NCBI GenBank assembly: GCA_021808875.1
Contig: JAKBAU010000073.1
Coordinates: 1-12,620 of the forward strand
DNA: 12,620 nucleotides
Direction: 5' to 3'
Origin: Pseudomonadota bacterium
Lineage (GTDB): Bacteria; Pseudomonadota; Alphaproteobacteria; Micropepsales; Micropepsaceae
The notes under the pieces were generated by a model. The model searched no databases and was not told the DNA's origin. It worked only from the letters and a program-made list of their open reading frames with translations. Positions within the stretch are counted from its first letter, which is position 1. Each line of letters opens with the position of its first letter. The position numbers and the translations under genes were made by a program. Shown piece by piece: positions 6,420 to 12,620 of the stretch.

Positions 6420-7218
6420 CGCTCATAAAGCGGCACTTATCTCCATCCAATACGGCAGCGGTAAGGCAGCCGGTGGCATAGGCGCCGGTATCAACCCCAA
6501 TCCGATTGGACCGCACGACCGGCTGCGGTGTGGGAGAATGACCATGCACGACAACCGCGCCAAAATCTTGCCGGGAATTTAGAAAGTCATCGCGGATCCA
6601 CATCAGATCCTCTGGCGACTGCTCTTCGAGCGCGACCCCGGGGCGCACCCCCGCATGGGTAAAATAGTAGCCGCCGATGCGCAAACTGCCCGCCAGGCCT
6701 TCCAGAAACTGGCGATGCGCAGCCGGCAGGACTGCGGCCAAATCATTGCGTGCCCTCTCGAAATCCTCGATCTGGTCAAACAAAGGCGGAACCACCCCAT
6801 AGCTCACGAGTGTGTCGCGCCCACCAAATTCCCGCCACACCCCGTAGACCGCCGGATCAACCAGGAAATCGAGCAGGGTTTGATCATGGTTGCCACGCAC
6901 GGCGGTGGCTTCAAAGCCCGCGGGCGGGCTCAGAAGCCGCTCGATGACCCCCTTGGAATCAGGACCACGATCCACATAGTCGCCGAGGAAAACGAGAAAC
7001 CGCCGGGAAATTCCTTCCGCTGGATCTGCCGCAATACGGGCCAAAAGTGCATCAAGTTGACGCGAGCAACCGTGAATATCCCCGACCGCATAGACACGCT
7101 CACCGGCACGCAGCCGGTGGCGGCGGAAAGGGCTCTCTTTCCGGCCGGCAAACCAGCCGGAAATCAGACCGCGCAGACCCTGACGCTGGACGCTATCGAT
7201 GTGCTCGTGTCCCGACAA
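6412..7218 (-). CDS. PPP-family metallophosphatase (serine/threonine or dual-specificity protein phosphatase type)
   Basis: A 268-residue cytosolic phosphoesterase with every PPP signature: GDIHG (46-50), GDYVDRG (79-85), RGNHD (108-112), THAG (187-190, metal-binding His) and VHGHS (224-228). These residues bind two metal ions that activate water to cleave a phosphomonoester. Relatives include lambda phosphatase, PrpA/PrpB-type protein phosphatases and ApaH (diadenosine tetraphosphatase), and the sequence alone does not fix the substrate. It starts with TTG at 7218 behind GAAGGTGGAG; no better internal start precedes the GDIHG motif. The first 40 residues are basic and lack a signal peptide. 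It lies just upstream of the OPX gene and in the same locus as a BY-kinase. A plausible role is dephosphorylating that kinase or another EPS protein in place of the usual Wzb-type phosphatase; this is inference. Confidence 0.9.
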   Translation of the reverse strand: MSGHEHIDSVQRQGLRGLISGWFAGRKESPFRRHRLRAGERVYAVGDIHGCSRQLDALLARIAADPAEGISRRFLVFLGDYVDRGPDSKGVIERLLSPPAGFEATAVRGNHDQTLLDFLVDPAVYGVWREFGGRDTLVSYGVVPPLFDQIEDFERARNDLAAVLPAAHRQFLEGLAGSLRIGGYYFTHAGVRPGVALEEQSPEDLMWIRDDFLNSRQDFGAVVVHGHSPTPQPVVRSNRIGVDTGAYATGCLTAAVLDGDKCRFMSVH

Positions 7219-7307
7219 ATCTCCACCTTCTTATGCCCCCAACTGCCCCAGACAACGCCAACTCCCTCATTGCGGTGTCCATAGCCAGGCGCCGCAACAG
7301 ACACGCG

Positions 7308-7399
7308 GTCCCCGTCGCAGGCGGACCAGGGCCCTGTCACCAAGCTCGCCCATTCTCGTCCCATAAAGGGGGGCTCTATAATCCTCTTGCGACGGGGAC
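7308..7399. repeat. 12 bp perfect inverted repeat spanning 92 bp in the GT4-phosphatase gap
   Basis: GTCCCCGTCGCA at 7308-7319 is the exact reverse complement of TGCGACGGGGAC at 7388-7399, with 68 bp between. In RNA the arms could close a large structured loop that contains a smaller CAGGGCCCTG palindrome (7327-7336). It lies in the 215 bp leader region before the phosphatase gene. It could be a structured leader, a small RNA, or the ends of a short element. No TSD-like flanks were seen. Confidence 0.45.
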
Positions 7400-7403
7400 T
7401 AAA
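7375..7403 (-). promoter_or_regulatory. Weak candidate promoter for the phosphatase/OPX genes
   Basis: On the minus strand TTTAGT (7403-7398) and TATAGA (7380-7375) are separated by 17 bp. Both are imperfect sigma-70-like hexamers. They precede the phosphatase start by about 155 bp and overlap one arm of the 12 bp inverted repeat. Low confidence; the gap of 215 bp after the GT4 stop is the main reason to expect a promoter. Confidence 0.2.
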
Positions 7404-7433
7404 GGGCAAAGCTGTCCCGCGCCATCACATCAC

Positions 7434-8579
7434 TCACTCTTTTACCCTGGCACCGGCGTGATCAGTAACGCAGAGGTCCTCTTGCGCCCACTGGTCCAGC
7501 ACCGCCGCAAAGCCTTGGTCATCGCCGATGTCGATGCGCGCATACAAGCTGGCCTGCTGTGCGCACAGCAGATGAACATCCGAGTCCTTCGGACCCACAA
7601 ACAGCACCGGCCGGCGCGAGGCGATGCAGGCATAAACCTTTGAAGGCAATACATAACCGGCAAAGGCCGGGCGCAAGGAAATCAGATGCGCATCGGCGCA
7701 GGCCAGCACATGGGGTAGCATTTCGAGCGGACAGGGGTCGGTGCGGGCATAAGCCAATCCTTCGGCCTTAAGACGCGCCTCCAGCCGATCCGCATTGGCC
7801 CCGGTCGCATTCAGCCACAGCACGAAGCGACCAGAGCCCTTGCGGTGATGACGACGGTAGCCCTCAAACACCGTCTCCACCTCATGGGCGACGCCGTAAT
7901 TGCCGGAATAAAGCAGGACCCGACGGCCGCGCAGTGCCGCAGGCATGTCCGCCGGCGTCTCGTCCCCACTGACCACCACCGGCGAAGGATCGCGCTTGAG
8001 CGTAATCCTCTGCGCCGAAATGCCCCCGCGTAGCAGCAGTGTACGCTGGTCTTCTCCCAGGACCTCAAAGCGGTCGACGCGCCGGCGCAACCACCAGGTC
8101 AGTCGTGTCAGAAGCGCGAGCAGAAGCGAGCGGCGCTCGCGGGCGACCAGGATGACCTCTGGATAGAAATCCGTGATGCGGTAGCACAGACGCATGCCGC
8201 TGAACCATTTAGCTGGAACGGCAAACCACAACATGAAGGGCGGGGATCCCGTCACAAGCAGCTCCGAGGCCGCCGTCCTTGGTGTGCGCAAGGCTTCGCG
8301 CATCAGCCGCCAATTTGCGCCCATGGCCCACAAGAGCCGTCCGAGCCAATTGGCGCGATTCACTGGCGGGAACTTAAGTCGGCGGACTTCTAGTCGCCCA
8401 CCACTGGCAAAACTCTCTGTGGCAGTGTGGCCTTGTCCACGCGAAAGGCCAATCAGGCACACTGCTTCTCCGCGCTCAGCGCGTTCGCGGGCAAACAGCA
8501 TGGCGTATTGGCCAACTGCCCCGAATTCGGGCGGCAGCCAATCAACCACATAGACGAGATTGAAAGCGTTCTGCGTCAT
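7434..8579 (-). CDS. Glycosyltransferase, GT-B fold, GT4/WbuB-like
   Basis: A 381-residue protein that should add one sugar from a nucleotide donor during repeat-unit assembly at the inner face of the membrane. The N-terminal acceptor domain starts LVYVVDWLPPEFGAVGQY (8-25) and carries ITDFYPEVIL (135-144), as in WbuB-type enzymes. The C-terminal donor domain shows LLYSGNYGVAHE (222-233) and LPSKVYACIASRRPVL (311-326). In relatives this last motif usually reads PSK-x-(Y)-E-x-x-A, whereas here the Glu position is Ala317. Either the donor site is altered or the Glu is dispensable. The length is typical. The ATG at 8579 overlaps the epimerase stop by four bases (ATGA), so translation is coupled and the enzyme may use or follow the epimerase product. 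The donor and linkage cannot be read from the sequence. Confidence 0.85.
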   Translation of the reverse strand: MTQNAFNLVYVVDWLPPEFGAVGQYAMLFARERAERGEAVCLIGLSRGQGHTATESFASGGRLEVRRLKFPPVNRANWLGRLLWAMGANWRLMREALRTPRTAASELLVTGSPPFMLWFAVPAKWFSGMRLCYRITDFYPEVILVARERRSLLLALLTRLTWWLRRRVDRFEVLGEDQRTLLLRGGISAQRITLKRDPSPVVVSGDETPADMPAALRGRRVLLYSGNYGVAHEVETVFEGYRRHHRKGSGRFVLWLNATGANADRLEARLKAEGLAYARTDPCPLEMLPHVLACADAHLISLRPAFAGYVLPSKVYACIASRRPVLFVGPKDSDVHLLCAQQASLYARIDIGDDQGFAAVLDQWAQEDLCVTDHAGARVKE

Positions 8580-9562
8580 GCCGAGAGATGATTGGCAAAG
8601 GCGCGCCGGCGCACCTCAGCCTCGATCCAGGCATAGGTTTTTTCAAGACCTGCCCTGAGCGTCTGGCTCGGCGCCCAGCCAAGCTTTTCCTTGATCAGGC
8701 GGTTGTCAGAATTACGCCCGCGCACGCCAAGTGGTCCCGGTACATGTTCGATCGAAAGTTTCTTGCCAGCAATATCCATCACCATCGCGGCCAGCTGATT
8801 GATCGTAACCATTTCCTCGGAGCCAATATTGAAAGGGCCCTCGAGCTCGGAGCGGGCAAGCCGCAGAGAGCCCTCAAGACATTCATCAATGTAAAGAAAA
8901 GAGCGTGTCTGCAGCCCATCACCCCAGATCTCGATACTGCCACCCGAAGAAGCTTGGGCGATCTTGCGGCAGATCGCGGCGGGTGACTTTTCGCGACCGC
9001 CATCATAGGTGCCTTCCGGTCCAAAAATATTGTGATAGCGGGCGACGCGACATTGCATGGCGTAATTGCGGTTATAGGCGAGATACATGCGCTCGCTGAA
9101 AAGCTTTTCCCAGCCATACTCGCTGTCAGGCGCGGCAGGATAGGCACTGCCCTCGGCACAGTTGGGATTATCCGGATCTTCCTGATTATAGGCCGGATAG
9201 ATGCACGCAGAGGACGAGTAGAAGACACGCTTGATCCCAGCAAGACGACAGGCCTCAACCATGTTGAGGTTGATGGTCGCCGAATTATGCATGACCTCGG
9301 CGTCATGCTCGCCAGTGAAAATATAGCCGGCCCCCCCCATGTCGGCGGCCAGCTGGTAGACTTCATCAAACCTACGGTCGACGACCGCGGCGACCACGCG
9401 CTGATCGCGCAGATCGCCAATGACAAAGTCGTCGGCCCAGCTTTCCGAGAAATCGGGATATTTCAGATCGGCGCCCCGTACCCAGAAGCCTTCCTGCTTG
9501 AGACGCCGAACAAGATGGCTGCCGATGAAGCCCCCGGCGCCGCAGACCAGTGCCTGTCGCAT
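8576..9562 (-). CDS. GDP-mannose 3,5-epimerase-like NAD-dependent sugar epimerase
   Basis: A 328-residue extended-SDR enzyme. It has the NAD-binding GAGGFIG (8-14), the catalytic SSSACIYP (116-123, with Cys120), and Tyr149/Lys153 in YGWEK. It also has HNIFGPEGTYDGGREKSPAA (177-196, with Lys192), GDGLQTRSF (214-222) and PGPLGVRGRNSDN (275-287). These segments match plant GDP-mannose 3,5-epimerase closely, including the Cys and Lys that act as its acid/base pair; the assignment is from remembered family motifs. GME converts GDP-D-mannose to GDP-L-galactose and GDP-L-gulose. In a polysaccharide locus this would supply an L-hexose donor for a glycosyltransferase. ATG at 9562 follows AAGGG at good spacing. 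The stop overlaps the GT4 start. A related GDP-sugar epimerase with another product cannot be excluded. Confidence 0.88.
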   Translation of the reverse strand: MRQALVCGAGGFIGSHLVRRLKQEGFWVRGADLKYPDFSESWADDFVIGDLRDQRVVAAVVDRRFDEVYQLAADMGGAGYIFTGEHDAEVMHNSATINLNMVEACRLAGIKRVFYSSSACIYPAYNQEDPDNPNCAEGSAYPAAPDSEYGWEKLFSERMYLAYNRNYAMQCRVARYHNIFGPEGTYDGGREKSPAAICRKIAQASSGGSIEIWGDGLQTRSFLYIDECLEGSLRLARSELEGPFNIGSEEMVTINQLAAMVMDIAGKKLSIEHVPGPLGVRGRNSDNRLIKEKLGWAPSQTLRAGLEKTYAWIEAEVRRRAFANHLSA

Positions 9563-9872
9563 ATTCTACCCTTTCTTCGCAGTCCTCATGGCGAAACCCA
9601 TCGCCTTCAACACTTTCAGCAACCGGTACACGCCTGCCCTATGAACACCGGTCAAAATATGAACCTTCCCTCCGACAGCTCTGGCCTGACCCAAACTTAC
9701 GCCACGACCCAATGCCCGGATCATCGCCGTGCCATCACATCATGTGGAAGCCGACCATCACCACCGTCTGCGACACAGATCCACGGCATCTCGGTACCGG
9801 CAAGATTGGGCAAGCAGCCTGGATGCCATCCCTCTGACTACAGAATGCGCGCCGTCGGTCGCTTCGCGCTTT
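9563..9872. other. 310 bp intergenic region between carbamoyltransferase and epimerase genes
   Basis: No recognised gene. The minus strand holds one 52-codon open frame that ends two codons before the epimerase ATG, described separately. It also holds a TGATGTGATGGC motif (9742-9731) repeated in the other large gap (7432-7421). No strong terminator or promoter stands out. The gap is unusually large for a locus whose neighbouring genes overlap, so it may be a decayed gene or a control region. Confidence 0.4.
9566..9724 (-). CDS. Possible small basic protein (52 aa), doubtful
   Basis: An ATG at 9724 opens a 52-residue frame ending in TAG at 9566, just before the epimerase start. The second half reads HILTGVHRAGVYRLLKVLKAMG, then a basic end AMRTAKKG. 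It has a plausible helical, basic composition, but the ATG has no visible ribosome binding site. A GGAGGGAAGG lies inside the frame near codons 18-20 and could serve a shorter TTG-started version. I recognise no family. It may be a leader peptide, a leftover of a decayed gene, or chance. Confidence 0.2.
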   Translation of the reverse strand: MIRALGRGVSLGQARAVGGKVHILTGVHRAGVYRLLKVLKAMGFAMRTAKKG

Positions 9873-11624
9873 TCAGGCCTCAGACTGTCTTTCGATCATG
9901 ACATCTCCCAGGACCAGAACATCCATCCGTGTCCTAAGGAAGCACTCCAGTGCCTCTTCAGGACGGCACACCACCGGTTCGTTTTCATTGAACGAGGTGT
10001 TGAGCACCATGGGGACACCACTTAGGGCAAAGAACTCCTCAATCAGCCGATGATAGCGCGGATTTGTCGCCGCGCTGACAGTCTGCAGCCGTCCGGAACC
10101 GTCGACATGGGTGACCGCCGGAATGCGCGGCCGCTTGTCTTCGCGAATCTGGAACACCTGCATCATGAACGGCACCGCATCATCTTCTTCGAACCAGTTG
10201 GTCACTTCATGCTCCAACACTGAAGGCGCAAAGGGACGAAACGATTCGCGGCGTTTGATTTTGGCATTCAGGATGTCCTTCATGTCCGCGCGCCGCGGGT
10301 CACATACGATGGAGCGATTGCCGAGCGCCCGCGGGCCCCACTCCATGCGCCCCTGAAACCAGCCGACAACCTTGCCGTCGGCGATGTGCCGGGCGGTACG
10401 CTGACAGAGCTCGGCCTCCTCCGCGATGGTGGTCGTCCGGCACAAGCTGGCATCGAGCTGGGCCCTGCGCGCAGCCACGAGTTGGGCAATCTCGGCCGCG
10501 TCAAAATGGGGCCCCCAATAGGCGTGGTCCATTCGAAAGCTGCGTTTGCCACCTTGTCTCTGCCACACGGCAAAGGCCGCACCGATCGCTCCGCCAGCAT
10601 CGCCGGCGGCGGACTGGACATAGACCCGACGAAACCGCGTCTGCCGGCGTACTTTGCCATTGGCTACCGAATTGGCGGCACAGCCACCGGCGAGGGCAAG
10701 GTCAGTGGCACCGGTCCGGCGCTGCACGGCGTCTATGAGGTTGAAGAAGGCTTCCTCATACATCGCCTGCACCGATCGGGCGAGATCGAAATGTCTTTGT
10801 TCGAGCGCCTCATCCGGCCGTCGCCGCGGGCCAAGAAGTGCTTCCAACGCAGGCGAAAAATTTTCTCCGACATCCGGCGAGCCGCTCATCCAATGAAACG
10901 GAACCTCCTCGATGTGATGACGGAAGTAGCGCAGATTGAGCGTAAAGCTGCCATCGCTCTTCAACTCTACGATCTGGCGCAGCTGCGCGAGCAGTGAGGG
11001 CGCCCCATAAGGAGCCAGTCCCATCACCTTGTACTCGTCGCCATAATGGGGGAACCCGAGATACTGGGTGAACGCCTGGTAGAAGACGCCGAGGGAGTGG
11101 GGAAAGAACACCTGGCCATCGACGCGCAAACTGTCCCTTTGACCATGCCCCCAGGCCGCACTGGCGAAATCCCCAAAACCATCGACCGACACCACGGCGG
11201 CGTCTTCGAACGCGGACACATAATAGGCCGAGTAAAGATGGCAGAGATGATGTTCCACCTGGTGAATCTGGCCAGCAAACGCCTGCCCGGGAAATTCCTG
11301 CCGCAAAAGCACGTCGATGCCGCTGCGTTCGGCACGAAAGCGCAGTTTCTGGCGGATCAGCGCGGGGCTTGGCCGGCGCCCGACCATGAAAAGCACTTTG
11401 CGCCAAAGATGTGCGGAATTGTTCTGGTTGATCGCCAAATGATCGACGTCGCCTAGCGCGACGCCTGCCTCCTTCAGGCAATAGGCAATCGCCTGCGCGG
11501 GAAAACCCGCCCAGTGCTTCAGGCGGCGAAAGCGTTCTTCTTCGGCAGCTGCGATCAGCACACCGTCACGGACGATACAGGCCGCAGAATCACCATGAAA
11601 GGCATTCAGTCCCAATATGATCAT
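9873..11624 (-). CDS. O-carbamoyltransferase, NodU/CmcH/TobZ family
   Basis: A 583-residue, full-length cytosolic enzyme that transfers a carbamoyl group from carbamoyl phosphate, via carbamoyl-adenylate, to a hydroxyl of a sugar or other acceptor. The N-terminal Kae1-like domain starts ILGLNAFHGDSAACIV (3-18). It contains the metal-site EHHLCH (124-129), SVDGFGD (146-152) and the nucleotide loop GDAGGAIGAA (341-350). The C-terminal YrdC-like domain carries WFQGRMEWGPRALGNRS (422-438), RESFRPFAPS (459-468) and VLNTSFN (540-546). All key signatures of the family are intact and the length is close to TobZ. ATG at 11624 sits in a 4-base overlap with the GT2 stop, with GGAAG correctly spaced inside the GT2 end. 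In this locus the acceptor is probably an EPS sugar or a nucleotide-sugar; Nod factor and antibiotic roles look unlikely. Confidence 0.93.
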   Translation of the reverse strand: MIILGLNAFHGDSAACIVRDGVLIAAAEEERFRRLKHWAGFPAQAIAYCLKEAGVALGDVDHLAINQNNSAHLWRKVLFMVGRRPSPALIRQKLRFRAERSGIDVLLRQEFPGQAFAGQIHQVEHHLCHLYSAYYVSAFEDAAVVSVDGFGDFASAAWGHGQRDSLRVDGQVFFPHSLGVFYQAFTQYLGFPHYGDEYKVMGLAPYGAPSLLAQLRQIVELKSDGSFTLNLRYFRHHIEEVPFHWMSGSPDVGENFSPALEALLGPRRRPDEALEQRHFDLARSVQAMYEEAFFNLIDAVQRRTGATDLALAGGCAANSVANGKVRRQTRFRRVYVQSAAGDAGGAIGAAFAVWQRQGGKRSFRMDHAYWGPHFDAAEIAQLVAARRAQLDASLCRTTTIAEEAELCQRTARHIADGKVVGWFQGRMEWGPRALGNRSIVCDPRRADMKDILNAKIKRRESFRPFAPSVLEHEVTNWFEEDDAVPFMMQVFQIREDKRPRIPAVTHVDGSGRLQTVSAATNPRYHRLIEEFFALSGVPMVLNTSFNENEPVVCRPEEALECFLRTRMDVLVLGDVMIERQSEA

Positions 11625-12502
11625 TGTGGTTCTTCCGAAGAGTTCGGATGCCGTTCTTGCGGGGCTGCGAGCCCGGATGCCCCGGGGCCCTCTGTCCCAG
11701 CCACGGGGGCAAGACGACGCTCGAGCAGCGCCAGGGCGATGGCAATCTCGGCAAACAGACGTTCAAGTCCATAGCGCCAGCCTGCAATACCATCGAGAAT
11801 GCAGCCTTTGCGCAGCAGGACATAGGGCAAGATCACCAAGGGCGCGACAACACAGCTGCGCCTGATCCGGTCATTCCATGACAGTTGTGCCCGTGGCGTC
11901 GTCATCAGATAGTCCGCTTCACGGTGGGCGTATTGGATCTGCGAGCCCATCCAGCGGTCAAGCGGCTTGCGATCGTCGTGATAGATGACGCCTTTCAGAG
12001 ACCCGAGCGCGCCCGGTACAACAACCTTGTGACCGTGGCCGCAGTTGACATAATGCGCTCCTTCGCGGCGATAGAGCACCGTGCGTGGCGGATAAAGCGT
12101 GCCTCTTAACCTGCGCCCGTGGATGCAATAGATGAAACTTGCCTGAAAGCCGCGGGCCTGGACGTCTCGCAGCTCTTCAAGTTCGTGGACGAGCTCATCG
12201 GAGAGCACGTAGTCGGCATCGAGCGACAGGACCCAGCCGCTACGAATTTGTCCCAGCCCGAAATTGCACTGGCCAGCAAAGCTGTCGAAGGAGCGCTGGA
12301 ACACCTCGACCTGCTTGAAGCCCGCCGCGATCTTCAGAGTGTCATCGCCACTGCCGCTGTCGATCAGCACGATGCGTCTGGCCCAGGTCAGCTGGGAGAG
12401 CGTTCGTGCGAGGTTCGGCGCTTCGTTGAAGGTGAGAATCATCACCGTCAGATCAGTGCTGATGGGGGAGGCGGATGCCGCCGATGCCGAAAGCGTCGTC
12501 AT
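11621..12502 (-). CDS. Glycosyltransferase family 2, WaaE/KdtX-like
   Basis: A 293-residue GT-A glycosyltransferase. The N-terminal catalytic domain starts LTVMILTFNEAPNLARTL (18-35), followed by VLIDSGSGDDT (45-55) and SFDSFAGQCNFGL (71-83). The metal-binding segment is WVLSLDADYVLS (90-101), where most relatives have Glu after DAD and this one has Tyr. The C-terminal part has hydrophobic, membrane-associated segments (about 217-231 and 247-261) around KGCILDGIAGWRYG, a layout known from WaaE-type enzymes of LPS core and EPS loci. A Pro/Gly/Glu-rich tail of about 28 residues follows. ATG at 12502 is preferred over a TTG two codons earlier (12508), since neither has a strong ribosome site. 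It lies 24 bp after the preceding glycosyltransferase gene and overlaps the carbamoyltransferase start by four bases. The donor sugar is unknown. Confidence 0.88.
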   Translation of the reverse strand: MTTLSASAASASPISTDLTVMILTFNEAPNLARTLSQLTWARRIVLIDSGSGDDTLKIAAGFKQVEVFQRSFDSFAGQCNFGLGQIRSGWVLSLDADYVLSDELVHELEELRDVQARGFQASFIYCIHGRRLRGTLYPPRTVLYRREGAHYVNCGHGHKVVVPGALGSLKGVIYHDDRKPLDRWMGSQIQYAHREADYLMTTPRAQLSWNDRIRRSCVVAPLVILPYVLLRKGCILDGIAGWRYGLERLFAEIAIALALLERRLAPVAGTEGPGASGLAAPQERHPNSSEEPQ

Positions 12503-12526
12503 GAGCAAAGTCCGCGTGGGCCCCTC

Positions 12527-12620
12527 TTAGTCGATCCGTACACAGTCGGGTCGCTCGGGACCCTGTGCAAGCCAGTCATAGACCTCTGCCATACTCTGTG
12601 CGATCGCGGGCCAGGAAAAG
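12527..12620 (-). CDS. Probable GT4 glycosyltransferase, C-terminal 30 residues only
   Basis: A minus-strand frame enters from the right edge and stops at TAA (12529-12527). The 30 visible residues start FSWPAIAQSMAEVYDWL and end PDCVRID. An FSW segment followed by an amphipathic helix with Tyr and Trp is the usual C-terminus of GT4-type glycosyltransferases in EPS loci. The 24 bp gap to the GT2 start implies one operon. The family call rests on this short tail alone. Confidence 0.6.
   Translation of the reverse strand, partial: FSWPAIAQSMAEVYDWLAQGPERPDCVRID

Noticed and set aside
7219..7409. An 81-codon minus-strand frame in the gap before the phosphatase
   Set aside because: It overlaps the phosphatase start in another frame, has no ribosome site or family features, and its sequence looks non-coding.
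9032..9901. A 289-codon plus-strand open frame across the epimerase gene and the adjacent gap
   Set aside because: It is mostly antisense to the epimerase, has no family signature, and its part in the gap reads as low-complexity His/Pro/Ser sequence. All supported genes are on the other strand.
1..12620. tRNA, rRNA, transposase, phage or toxin-antitoxin genes
   Set aside because: None was recognised in either strand; the window reads as a continuous polysaccharide locus.

Overview
The window is one end-to-end piece of an exopolysaccharide (EPS) or capsule biosynthesis and export locus. Every credible gene is on the minus strand, so transcription runs from high to low coordinates. The envelope proteins (outer-membrane beta-barrel, OPX/Wza-type export protein, Wzc-type tyrosine autokinase, Wzy/WaaL-type polymerase or ligase) mark a Gram-negative bacterium of fairly high GC content. 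The style of the cluster (short OPX protein next to a BBP2-like barrel, Ala-rich signal peptides) suggests Proteobacteria, probably Alphaproteobacteria. That placement is an inference and no marker gene in the window settles it.

In transcription order the sugar-assembly half comes first: the last 30 codons of a probable GT4 glycosyltransferase (12620-12527), a WaaE-like GT2 glycosyltransferase (12502-11621), and a full-length NodU/CmcH/TobZ-type O-carbamoyltransferase (11624-9873). A gap of 310 bp with no convincing gene follows. After it come a GDP-mannose 3,5-epimerase closely resembling the plant GME enzyme (9562-8576) and a second GT4-like glycosyltransferase (8579-7434). ATG/TGA 4-base overlaps join GT2 to the carbamoyltransferase and the epimerase to GT4.

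The export and control half follows: a 215 bp gap holding a 12 bp inverted repeat, a PPP-family metallophosphatase (7218-6412), a short OPX protein (6319-5555), a 364 bp regulatory-looking gap with a perfect 24 bp tandem duplication, an unrecognised secreted Ala/Val/Ser/Thr-rich protein (5190-4336), an outer-membrane beta-barrel (4265-2949), a Wzc-type BY-kinase (2852-609), and, overlapping it by one base, the start of an O-antigen-ligase/Wzy-type membrane protein that runs off the left edge (609-1).

Together these genes fit a Wzx/Wzy-type pathway. Glycosyltransferases build a lipid-linked repeat unit that may contain a GDP-L-galactose- or GDP-L-gulose-derived sugar and a carbamoyl ester. The Wzy-like protein polymerises or ligates it, the BY-kinase controls chain length, and the polymer leaves through a short OPX protein probably paired with the beta-barrel. 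The initiating transferase and the Wzx flippase are not visible here and should lie outside the window. The most distinctive points are the epimerase plus carbamoyltransferase pair, a PPP phosphatase where a Wzb-type phosphatase is usual, the unknown Ala-rich secreted protein, and the tandem repeat upstream of it.
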